DNA of 64,000 nucleotides from CAKZNE01 sp964485405 (lineage in GTDB: Bacteria > Bacteroidota > Bacteroidia > Flavobacteriales > Schleiferiaceae): positions 22,019-86,018 of the forward strand of contig CAZAJG010000014.1 in the NCBI GenBank assembly GCA_964485405.1, given 5' to 3'. Positions 34,248 to 42,426 of the stretch are shown piece by piece; position 1 is the stretch's first letter; each line of letters begins with the position of its first letter. The notes below the pieces were generated by a model that worked only from the letters and a program-made list of their open reading frames with translations, had not been told where the DNA came from and made no database searches. The position numbers were made by a program, and so were the translations under genes.

Positions 34248-34299
34248 AGTAAGGCTTGAAAAATTTCGGCAAAAATATAAAAAGCTCCTGAGGAACAGG

Positions 34300-35736
34300 C
34301 TATTTAAAACGACTCTTTAGAGTAGCTATTGCAATTTTAAGATTAAATAGTCTAAACACCATAGAAAGAATCAAGATCATAGCGAAACTAATAGGCATTT
34401 GAACTAAAGGTGAAAGCGATGTTAATGTAAGGGCAAAAGCTCCACCGAATGCGAATCCTATAAAACCGATTAATCGAAAACCATACGCTTTCGGAAACTT
34501 TAGATCCACTTCTTTAAATGAGTAATGTGCTTGTAAAAGTGTAGTAAGCATTTGGGTTGCCAAAGTAGTCCATGCCGCTCCTTTTGCACCGTATGTTGGG
34601 ATAAGGATGAAATTCAAAATTATATTCAATACAAAGCCAGAAACCGCAATTCGATTGAGTAGCTTCAACTGGTTCGCTGCAGTTAGTAAAGTACCAAATA
34701 CATAGGTACTCCCAAAAGCAATACTACTTATTATCAAAGGTTTAAAGATTTCAGCAAGCCCTTCTCCTGATATATAAAGAGAATGCATGATATAGTCTGC
34801 ATTGAAAAAAGCAGAAAAAGCAATAGCTACAATTATGGTTAACACCATACTCAATGAGAGTTTACTCAGGCTGCTTAAGTTTTCCCTCTTTCCAATCATA
34901 TTGGAAAACATGGGTAGGAGTAGCATTCCGAATAAATAGCTGATTTGATTAACCATATCCAATAATCTAAACGCTGCGGCATATTCGCCACTGGATTCGC
35001 GCCCCACTATTCTTTCTAGCATAACACTATCCACTCTAGTGTAAAGTGCCATAAGTAAAATAAGCATGGCGTAGGGTAAAGTTTTAAAAAGCTGCTCCTT
35101 GAATGCTTTAAAATCAAACCGCGATCTAAAAACCTTAACCTTCTTCAATACCATGATAAAAGCAATAGCCACCGTTAACAGATAGCTTGCCGTTTGAGCC
35201 AAAGCAAAATGAACCACATTAAAGTCTTCAGGGCCAAAGCTGGTGTAGATGAGTAGCCCACAAATAATAATCATGAGTGTTTTATCAACCACACTCAGTA
35301 TGCTATCCGCAACATAATGCTGCAGACCCGAAAGATTGGATCGTAGAAAAAGCACTAAAGAAGATAAAAACTGATTAAAACAGAGAATCAGCAACATTTT
35401 AACCGCAAAAGAATCATATCCAATCAGAAGCCCGGCCACCAAAGTGGCTAGGACGTATACAATACCTAACAAGATCTTTAAACTCCCTAAATAGGAAAAG
35501 TTACGAACTACCTCAACAGGATTCTTTGCTACCGCTTGACTGTTGTAATGCGTAACACCAAGATCGAGAAGTATATTGAAAAGAATAGAAAAATTAAAAA
35601 GCGCAGAGTAGATTCCATACTCGTTTAAGCCTACCATATTTTGTATGGTACGATCTATCCCCAGTATCCAAATTGGTTTTACTAAGAAATTGAGAAATAG
35701 AAGCAGTATAAGGTTACCAACAAACTTCTTACGCAT
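34300..35736 (-). CDS. Polysaccharide flippase (Wzx, MATE/MurJ-type fold)
   Basis: 478-aa membrane protein with ~14 hydrophobic helices from residue 1 to the end. It begins MRKKFVGNLILLLFLNFLVKP and contains the family feature LNEYGIYSALFNFSILFN. It resembles oligosaccharide flippases of the RfbX/Wzx family that move undecaprenyl-linked repeat units to the periplasm. It is upstream of wzz-like and wzy-like genes, so flipping, chain length and polymerisation are encoded in order. A consensus -7 box lies 17 bp upstream. Confidence 0.87.
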   Translation of the reverse strand: MRKKFVGNLILLLFLNFLVKPIWILGIDRTIQNMVGLNEYGIYSALFNFSILFNILLDLGVTHYNSQAVAKNPVEVVRNFSYLGSLKILLGIVYVLATLVAGLLIGYDSFAVKMLLILCFNQFLSSLVLFLRSNLSGLQHYVADSILSVVDKTLMIIICGLLIYTSFGPEDFNVVHFALAQTASYLLTVAIAFIMVLKKVKVFRSRFDFKAFKEQLFKTLPYAMLILLMALYTRVDSVMLERIVGRESSGEYAAAFRLLDMVNQISYLFGMLLLPMFSNMIGKRENLSSLSKLSLSMVLTIIVAIAFSAFFNADYIMHSLYISGEGLAEIFKPLIISSIAFGSTYVFGTLLTAANQLKLLNRIAVSGFVLNIILNFILIPTYGAKGAAWTTLATQMLTTLLQAHYSFKEVDLKFPKAYGFRLIGFIGFAFGGAFALTLTSLSPLVQMPISFAMILILSMVFRLFNLKIAIATLKSRFK

Positions 35737-35753
35737 AAAGGCTATAAAGCAGT

Positions 35754-35761
35754 CAAAGGTA
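35754..35761 (-). promoter_or_regulatory. Consensus -7 element (TACCTTTG, minus strand) before the flippase
   Basis: Reverse complement CAAAGGTA at 35754-35761; 17 nt from the flippase ATG. It lies 14 bp from an opposite-facing box at 35776, forming a compact divergent promoter region. Confidence 0.5.
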
Positions 35762-35775
35762 AATATTTATGATAC

Positions 35776-35783
35776 TATATTTG
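35776..35783 (+). promoter_or_regulatory. Consensus -7 element (TATATTTG) before the glycosyltransferase
   Basis: Exact TAnnTTTG on the plus strand, 71 nt before the TTG start of the glycosyltransferase at 35855. It probably drives that gene and rnhB. Confidence 0.45.
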
Positions 35784-35854
35784 ATGTCAAATAATTCTGC
35801 GGCAAATAACCGGAGAAGTAGGCTTGTAGCATACAAAGTGAAAAAATAGATTTT

Positions 35855-36976
35855 TTGAAAATAGCTGTAAACACAAGACTTTTACTCCCTCATAAACTAG
35901 AAGGCATAGGTTGGTTTACTTACGAGGTATTTAAAAGAGTGGTTAAAAATCATCCCGAAGTTGAATGGATTTTCATTTTTGATCGCCCCTATGATAAATC
36001 TTTTGTCTTTGCAGACAATGTAAAGCCAGTAGTTATCGGCCCTCAAGCAAGACACCCCATTTTATGGTATATATGGTTTGAGCATAGCATTAAACGGGTT
36101 TTAAAAAAACATAAACCTGATCTATTCATTTCTCCAGATGGGTATTTAAACCTAAAAACACCCATTAAAAGTTTGGCGGTAATACATGACTTAAACTTTG
36201 AGCACTTACCACAATACCTCCCAAAATTTCCTAGATGGTATTACAAGAAGTATTTCCGGAGATTCGCTGAAAAAGCATATCGTATTGCCACCGTTTCTAA
36301 GTATTCAAAAGAGGATATCTCTAAGACATATCAAATTGATTCGTCTAAAATTGATCTGGTATACAATGGCATTGGCGATTTTTTTCACCCCATTTCTGAA
36401 ATGGAAAAACAGGAAACCAAAAATGAAATAAGTTCTGGTAATCCATATTTCATTTTTATAGGGGCCTTAAACCCGCGGAAAAATATAGATGGTATGCTAA
36501 AAGCATATAGTTTATATCGTGAAAAAGGAGGAGAAAACAAATTTGTGATTGTAGGGGCTAAAATGTTTTGGGATCAAAACATTGCTCGTGTCTATGAATC
36601 TCATCCTTACAAAACAGATATCCTATTTACAGGAAGACTCGAAGGAGAAGGGCTAAATAAGGTTTTAGCATCTGCAGAAGCACTGCTCTTTGTTTCTTAT
36701 TTTGAAGGTTTTGGTATTCCTATCGTAGAAGCTTTTAAATGCGAAGTTCCGGTCATAACCTCATCTACCTCCTCCATGCCAGAAATAGCTGGTGATGCTG
36801 CTCTTATTTGCGATCCGCAACGGATTGAAGATATAGCAATTGCCATGCATAAAGTTGAAGACCCTCAAACCAAGAAAGATTTGATTGAAAAAGGAATAAA
36901 ACGCCAAAACCTTTTTACTTGGAATCAATCTGCCGAAATGATGTGGGCAAGTATAGAAAAGACTCTAAAGGCATGA
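35855..36976 (+). CDS. Glycosyltransferase, GT-B fold (GT4 family)
   Basis: 373-aa cytoplasmic glycosyltransferase. The N-terminal half starts KIAVNTRLLLPHKLEGIGWF and has LAVIHDLNFEHLP. The C-terminal donor-binding half has FIGALNPRKNIDGML and the E-x7-E motif in FEGFGIPIVEAFKCEVPVI. It likely adds a sugar to the polysaccharide handled by the divergent Wzx/Wzz/Wzy genes. The start is TTG 35855, since no ATG precedes the conserved first strand. Donor and acceptor are unknown. Confidence 0.88.
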   Translation: MKIAVNTRLLLPHKLEGIGWFTYEVFKRVVKNHPEVEWIFIFDRPYDKSFVFADNVKPVVIGPQARHPILWYIWFEHSIKRVLKKHKPDLFISPDGYLNLKTPIKSLAVIHDLNFEHLPQYLPKFPRWYYKKYFRRFAEKAYRIATVSKYSKEDISKTYQIDSSKIDLVYNGIGDFFHPISEMEKQETKNEISSGNPYFIFIGALNPRKNIDGMLKAYSLYREKGGENKFVIVGAKMFWDQNIARVYESHPYKTDILFTGRLEGEGLNKVLASAEALLFVSYFEGFGIPIVEAFKCEVPVITSSTSSMPEIAGDAALICDPQRIEDIAIAMHKVEDPQTKKDLIEKGIKRQNLFTWNQSAEMMWASIEKTLKA

Positions 36977-36983
36977 TAAAAAC

Positions 36984-37586
36984 GTGGGCTTATTAAACTT
37001 TCATACTAAAGGAATTATTGAAGCAGGCTGTGATGAAGCCGGCAGAGGTTGCTTAGCCGGACCTGTGGTAGCTGCAGCCGTAATTCTCCCAAAAAGGTTT
37101 ACGCATAAAGCCTTAAACGACTCAAAAAAGATGAGTCTTACGGAACGTAATGAGCTTCGACTTATGATTGAGCAAAAAGCTTTGGCTTGGGCTGTGGGTA
37201 TTGTTGATCATGAAAAAATAGATGAAATCAATATTCTAAATGCTTCCTTTTTAGCCATGCATAGGGCTATCGCTCAATTAAAAACCATTCCAGAGAGCCT
37301 TCTAATTGATGGAAATAGATTTAACCCATACGAGGATATTTCTCACCACTGCATTATAAAAGGAGATGGAAAGTATAAAAGTATTGCGGCCGCCTCGGTT
37401 TTAGCAAAAACGCATCGGGATGAAATCATGGAAAACTTGCATCAGGAATATCCATATTATAAATGGGATTCAAATAAGGGGTATCCTACTAAAGTTCATC
37501 GAGAAGCAATCCGCACACATGGAGTGAGTCCGCATCATAGAAAGTCGTTTAAGCAACTACCAGAGCAGTATTCCTTGTTTTCATAA
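36984..37586 (+). CDS. rnhB: Ribonuclease HII
   Basis: 200-aa endonuclease that cuts RNA in RNA-DNA hybrids and at single ribonucleotides. Motifs are AGCDEAGRGCLAGPVVAAAV (first acidic residues), LNDSKKMS, the Asp of LIDGNRF, and GDGKYKSIAAASVLAKTHRD. The start is GTG 36984, 7 bp after the glycosyltransferase stop. The interrupted lipoprotein gene follows 91 bp later. Confidence 0.96.
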   Translation: MGLLNFHTKGIIEAGCDEAGRGCLAGPVVAAAVILPKRFTHKALNDSKKMSLTERNELRLMIEQKALAWAVGIVDHEKIDEINILNASFLAMHRAIAQLKTIPESLLIDGNRFNPYEDISHHCIIKGDGKYKSIAAASVLAKTHRDEIMENLHQEYPYYKWDSNKGYPTKVHREAIRTHGVSPHHRKSFKQLPEQYSLFS

Positions 37587-37677
37587 AAACTAACAAGCCA
37601 TAGGTTATAAATGCTTCTTCATTCATGCTTCAAAATTAAATGGTAAGCTTAAATTTGCGTTAAACCACGAAAAAGGA

Positions 37678-40293
37678 ATGCGTAACTTTTTTTTACTTGT
37701 ATTAGCCACACTTCTAGTTGTTTCATGCGAAGATCAAGTATCAGAAGAGGTTGATTTGTATGCTGGTATTCCGCAGTCGTCTGCTTTTATTTTTTAGTTA
37801 ACTGATGCTGGGAGATTTAGCAATGAACTCTCAGAAGCAGAGATTTATAGAGAAGTTGAAAATACGTATTTCATCCAAAACTTAACGCAGGGGTTTCTTT
37901 CTTTAGAAGATCTATTCTCAAAAGACACCTTGCAATCCTTTTTAAATAAGAGAAGGGTTGCTGTAAGCGTTTCACTGAGTGGTGCCGGCAAGTACAACAC
38001 CCTTTTTATTACGCTTCACGACAAAGCTTTTGAAAATAAAGCATTCAAACTCCTTCGTGAAAAATTCGACTACCAAAAAAGACAATATGCTGAAAACATA
38101 GTGCATGTTTTTAATAAGGATGAAAAAGAGCATTTAGCTTTTTGCATTCATAAGGGCCTTTTACTCATTAGCGATAAAAGAACTTTAGTTGAGGAGAGCA
38201 TCAGACAAATTGATAGTGATTTCAATCTTAAAAACGACCCAGACTTTGCAAGACTGAATCAAACGGCAAACCCTAAAGATCTGGCTAGTGTTTATATTCG
38301 CTTAAACGAACTTCCAAACTGGTTAAAGACGCAACTGCCGCAAACTACTACATCCTACATTTCTAAAATGGGTAAATGGATGGAGTTGGACCTACAAGTA
38401 TACAATCGAGAGCTTTTATTGAACGGTATAACCCTCGCCAATGAGGAAGAGGGACATTACTTGAGCACCTTTAAGGATATTAGCTCGCAAAAAAACACCG
38501 TGGATCGTTTTCTTCCAGAGAATATAGGCCTTTGGATATCCCATACTTTCAGAAATCCTGAACACTATTACAGAAACTATGAAAAGTATTTAGAACAAAA
38601 TGGAAAATTAACCAAACACCAAAAGTTACTGGCGAGCTTAAATATAGATACTAAGGATAAGCTTTTGTCTTGGATGGAATCGGAAATGGGCCTTATATAT
38701 ACGGGTGTAAACCCAGAAGGTTTAGCCAAAATGGCTTACTTTAAAACAAAGGATTCGGAAAAAGCTACGGAAAAACTAGAATCCATTTCAGATTCAAGTT
38801 ATATAGAAGGATATCGAGGTATGATTATTAAGCAGCTCGGGCCCACCAATCTTCTTCCTCGTTTTTATGGAAATCTTTTTACCGATTTTAACAAGCCCTA
38901 CTATTTCATTGCTAATGGTTTTGTATGGTTTGGAGAAAGTGAAGCCACTGTAAAGGGCTACATCAACGACCTCATTACTGGGAAAAGCTTAGCCGCCAAT
39001 ACAAGCTATCAAAATCTAAAAGCTAAAATTCTACCTGAATCTCACATATCGGTATTAGCTTCCAATTCGGTTTTTTTTGATCTGGCCTTGTCTCATTTTT
39101 CAAATAAGCAAAAGAAAAAACTTGAAGCCACTAAAGAAGAGTTGAAAAATTTCAGATGGGCATCCTTACAATTTGAAATGAAAAAGGATGTAGCCTTCAC
39201 CAACTTCATGATGCTGAACGAGCAAAAGGTGGAGGAAGTAGTGAGTAGGCAATGGTCAACGCTATTAGATGCTCCTGCAATAGGTGCTCCTCAAATGGTT
39301 TTAAATCACAACAATAAAAAGTACGAAATCTTAATACAAGATGAAAATCATACTATTTATCTCATCAACAGGAATGGGAAAATATTATGGAAACGAAATT
39401 TGGATGCTTCGATACTAGGTAAGGCTACTCAAGTGGATCTTTTTAAGAACAATAAGCTCCAAATGGTTTTTAATACAGCTTCCTCACTTTATGTAGTAGA
39501 TAGACTTGGAAGAGATGTGGAAAATTTCCCGGTAAAGCTAGAAGAGCCTGCATCTGCTCCTGTTGCTGTTTTAAACTACGATAGAGCTAGAAACTATCGG
39601 TTTATCTTACCTGTAGGAGATCAATTACTCAACTACAAAAAGGATGGTAAAAAAGTAAGAGGATGGGCTTTTAAGAAGGCTGATGATATCATAAGCTCAC
39701 AACCCCAACTTTTCACTGTTTTTGGGAAAGATATCATCTCTTGTATGTCTGATGCCGGAACTTTATATCTGCTAAACCGAAAAGGTGAAGATCGCTACGA
39801 ACAAATCAAGGAAATAGGTGATGTAATACCTCCTTTTTATCTGAGATCAGGAGAAGATGTTAAAACTTCTGAGCTCATCGCTAAAAATGAAGAAGGAGAA
39901 TTAGTCGTAGTTTCTATCGGAGGTACAGTAGATAAGATAGATTTGGATGAAGATCATCAGATAGATCAACTGGTTTATTTTCAAGACAGTTATGTTTTTA
40001 GCGATGGTGATATGGTTTTAGTGAAAAACGAAAATCAACCTTGGAAATATGACTTAGAGGCTGAAGTAAGAACCTTACCCAAACCTATGATTTTTGATGG
40101 AGCATTATATGTTGCGGCTTTCTCAGAAGAATCTGAGAGTATCTACTTATTAAACCAAGAAGGAAATTTGGTAAACGGTTTCCCCGTTTTTGGTCAGGGC
40201 GACTTTGCCATGGGCTCTTTAAAACAGAATAAGGTTTTAAATGTAATTACCACCTCTAAAGACGGAACGGTAATTTGTTACGAGTTAGACTAA
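37678..40293 (+). pseudogene. Large lipoprotein with C-terminal beta-propeller-like region, interrupted by one in-frame TAG
   Basis: From ATG 37678 the frame encodes a lipoprotein signal (MRNFFLLVLATLLVVSCEDQ, lipobox Cys 17) and runs to TAG at 37795-37797 (codon 40). The same frame then stays open without any other stop to 40293, for ~871 codons in all. The part after the stop reads naturally (LTDAGRFSNELSEAEIYREV). The C-terminal third has repeated strand patterns such as TIYLINRNGKILWKRNLD and SIYLLNQEGNLVNGF, suggesting a PQQ/WD-like propeller. The first half resembles DUF3352-type proteins. The signal peptide lies only upstream of the stop, so a downstream restart would make an unexported product. 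Either a recent nonsense mutation or a base-call error. Confidence 0.8.
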
Positions 40294-40297
40294 GGTA

Positions 40298-41182
40298 TTA
40301 TCTCAATTCAAGAATTTCTCCTGCTTTGGGCTGATATCCAATTTTTAACTCGTTTCTTTTGTACAGGTATTTCAGTTTTACCGCATATTTCTGAGCGATA
40401 AAATACATCGTTTCTCCTGGAGCTACCGTGTGTGTTTTAAAGCTTCGAGCAGCTTTTCTTTTTTTGGGTTGTAAATAAACTTTATCACCGGCTTTCAGTT
40501 TATCATCATAGTTAAGCTCATTGTACTCCAACAAATCAGCAGGTTTGTTTTCTGTTTGACTAGCAATACTTTCAAAACTATCACCCTCACCAGCCACTAT
40601 AAATTTTACTTTATTTGAGCTTGTTTGAATTATTGCGCTGCTTAGGTCCAGCTCAAAATAATCCTCCTCCTCACTTTGTTTAAGATCGTATTGATGAAGG
40701 TTGTGAGTTTCAATCAGGTTAATGAGTAATTTCGGGTATTTTGGATTGGTAGCATACCCCGCCTTCTTTAAGCCTTTTGCCCAAGCTTTATAGTCTGTTC
40801 TATCTTCCTCAAATAAAAAGGCATAACGCGAACGATCTTTTAGAAACAAGGAGTGGTCTCTAAAGCTTTCATTCGGATCCTTGTAGGCTCTAAAACATTC
40901 ATTTTTTTCATCGTCATCGTGGTACACCTTTCTGCCTTCCCAATCTCTATGGCATTTTATTCCAAAGTGATTGTTCGCTTCTATAGCTAAATGACTATTG
41001 CCCGAGCCTGACTCTAATATACCTTGGGCCAAGGTAATGCTAGCCGGAATACCGTACATATTCATTTCTTGTATAGCCACGCTTTTGTACGTCTCAATGT
41101 ATTCTACCGTAGTAATCTTCTCTCTTGCCGTAGCCAAGAAGATTGTGGATAATATAAAAAAGCTACTCAGGCTAGCTCTCAT
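40298..41182 (-). CDS. Glucosaminidase-family peptidoglycan hydrolase with LysM repeats
   Basis: 294-aa exported enzyme. The signal peptide ends at ~19 (FFILSTIFLATA). Residues ~30-165 form a FlgJ/LytG-like N-acetylglucosaminidase domain with the catalytic Glu in TLAQGILESGSGNSHLA, then NNHFGIKCH and the end KYPKLLINLIE. Two LysM modules follow at ~192-240 (VAGEGDSFESIA) and ~248-294 (HTVAPGETMYFIAQKY), for peptidoglycan binding. Probable role: cell-wall remodelling or division. Its start overlaps the end of the upstream PLP-enzyme gene by 11 bp, so the two are co-transcribed. Confidence 0.9.
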   Translation of the reverse strand: MRASLSSFFILSTIFLATAREKITTVEYIETYKSVAIQEMNMYGIPASITLAQGILESGSGNSHLAIEANNHFGIKCHRDWEGRKVYHDDDEKNECFRAYKDPNESFRDHSLFLKDRSRYAFLFEEDRTDYKAWAKGLKKAGYATNPKYPKLLINLIETHNLHQYDLKQSEEEDYFELDLSSAIIQTSSNKVKFIVAGEGDSFESIASQTENKPADLLEYNELNYDDKLKAGDKVYLQPKKRKAARSFKTHTVAPGETMYFIAQKYAVKLKYLYKRNELKIGYQPKAGEILELR

Positions 41183-42140
41183 AAGTAATTGTATTTTGAT
41201 TCTTTAACTCTAAACGCTTATTCATTCCCCTTATTCCTTGTAAACCTCCGGTATGAATAGTTAATACACGATCTCCCTTAGAAAATTTACCGCTTTTGAT
41301 TCCTTCCATAACTCCAAACATCATTTTAGCCGTATAGATAGGATCTAAGGGAATACCATACTTTTCGTGAAAAGCATTCATAAAGTTCACCAAATCGGCA
41401 TTCACTTTTCCGTAGCCGCCAAAATGATAATCTTCCTCTAATGAATACGGGTGAGGAACTATTTTTTTTCCATTGTTCGTTGTTGAAAAACTGCTTTGAT
41501 AATCAGCGATATAAGCCTCAACGTTATCCATCAAAAAGCGGCCTCCTTTTAAAGCTGGGTATAGCACGTACTGCGAAGTAAAATCACTTAAGATCAATCC
41601 CGAAAAAGTAGTAGCCGTTCCTCCTGCGCAACATACCCAATCAAATGAAGTGTCTATTCCATTTAAAATCTCAACACACCCTCTTACACCCAGTATTCCT
41701 TTTCCTCCTTCTGGAATAGTGTAGGCTTTTGGATATATCTGCGTCAAGTCATCTAAAAAATTAGAGGAATCCTTTTTTTTATAATCGCTTCTGGAAATCG
41801 GAGTGATTTGCATTCCATTTTCTCGGCAAAAGTCTAAAGTGGTATTTGACCCCACCTCTTCTCCCCGCACTAAGGCTTTTGTTTTTATTTTGAGGAGGTT
41901 ACCTAAATAAGCGGTAGCAGCTATGTGGTTACTGAAAGCCCCTCCAAAGGTTAGAAATTCGGTTTTATCACTTTTCTCAAAATCCTGAAGATAGTATTTC
42001 AACTTTCGCCATTTATTACCGCTTATAAAAGAATGGATCTTATCCTCGCGTTTTATCCACAACTCCACTCCATTTATCCGATCTATAAATTCAATGGGGG
42101 CATTTAGTTTTTGAAACAATGTGGCTGACTTTTGACTCAA
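41172..42140 (-). CDS. PLP-dependent ACC deaminase / D-cysteine desulfhydrase family protein
   Basis: 322-aa fold-type II PLP enzyme. The PLP lysine is in ISGNKWRKLKYYL (~residue 44). The substrate and phosphate motifs are TFGGAFSNHIAATAY and CCAGGTATTFSGL. These families cannot be told apart reliably without active-site comparison: ACC deaminase needs specific Tyr/Glu residues, while DcyD uses D-cysteine. It is the first gene of a two-gene minus-strand operon with the glucosaminidase. The link of a D-amino-acid or Cys enzyme with a cell-wall hydrolase is unexplained. Confidence 0.82.
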   Translation of the reverse strand: MSQKSATLFQKLNAPIEFIDRINGVELWIKREDKIHSFISGNKWRKLKYYLQDFEKSDKTEFLTFGGAFSNHIAATAYLGNLLKIKTKALVRGEEVGSNTTLDFCRENGMQITPISRSDYKKKDSSNFLDDLTQIYPKAYTIPEGGKGILGVRGCVEILNGIDTSFDWVCCAGGTATTFSGLILSDFTSQYVLYPALKGGRFLMDNVEAYIADYQSSFSTTNNGKKIVPHPYSLEEDYHFGGYGKVNADLVNFMNAFHEKYGIPLDPIYTAKMMFGVMEGIKSGKFSKGDRVLTIHTGGLQGIRGMNKRLELKNQNTITYES

Positions 42141-42173
42141 AAGTTGAAATTTGTTGCAAATTACTCAAGAAAA

Positions 42174-42335
42174 ATGCCTCCACAGCTAGAAGAAGGAGAT
42201 TACTATTATTCGGAAGAAGGCTATATCATTTTTACCGCCCAATACCTATCCAAAAGAGGCTACTGTTGCCAAAACGGTTGCAAGCATTGCCCATACGGCT
42301 TTGATAAAAAATCAGGAAGGTTTAAAAAGAAGTAA
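42174..42335 (+). CDS. DUF5522-like small Cys-rich protein
   Basis: 53-aa cytoplasmic protein with a compact cluster of four cysteines in RGYCCQNGCKHCPYGFD. It fits the small DUF5522 proteins, which look like metal- or Fe-S-binding modules. ATG 42174 (MPPQLEEGDYYYSEEG) is chosen; an upstream TTG extension would overlap the promoter space of the divergent PLP enzyme, only 33 bp away. Function unknown. Confidence 0.75.
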   Translation: MPPQLEEGDYYYSEEGYIIFTAQYLSKRGYCCQNGCKHCPYGFDKKSGRFKKK

Positions 42336-42378
42336 ACAATAGAGATTCTGAAAGGTTAAAAGCCAAAGAGAAATACCA

Positions 42379-42409
42379 TTTTACAATCAAATTAAGCACG
42401 CTATCTTCG
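42379..42409 (+). promoter_or_regulatory. Possible hutU promoter
   Basis: A near-consensus -33 (TTTT, 42379-42382), a 19-bp spacer and a near-consensus -7 (TATCTTCG, 42402-42409) lie 17 nt before the hutU ATG. Each box has one mismatch to the TTTG/TAnnTTTG pattern. Confidence 0.45.
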
Positions 42410-42426
42410 CGCAAAATTCATCATAT

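Noticed and set aside
37795..37797. TAG as a recoded sense codon (stop-codon readthrough)
   Set aside because: gcvP, the HD hydrolase gene and the SCO1-like gene nearby end with TAG as a normal stop, and there is no visible suppressor or pyrrolysine gene. A point mutation or base error is simpler.
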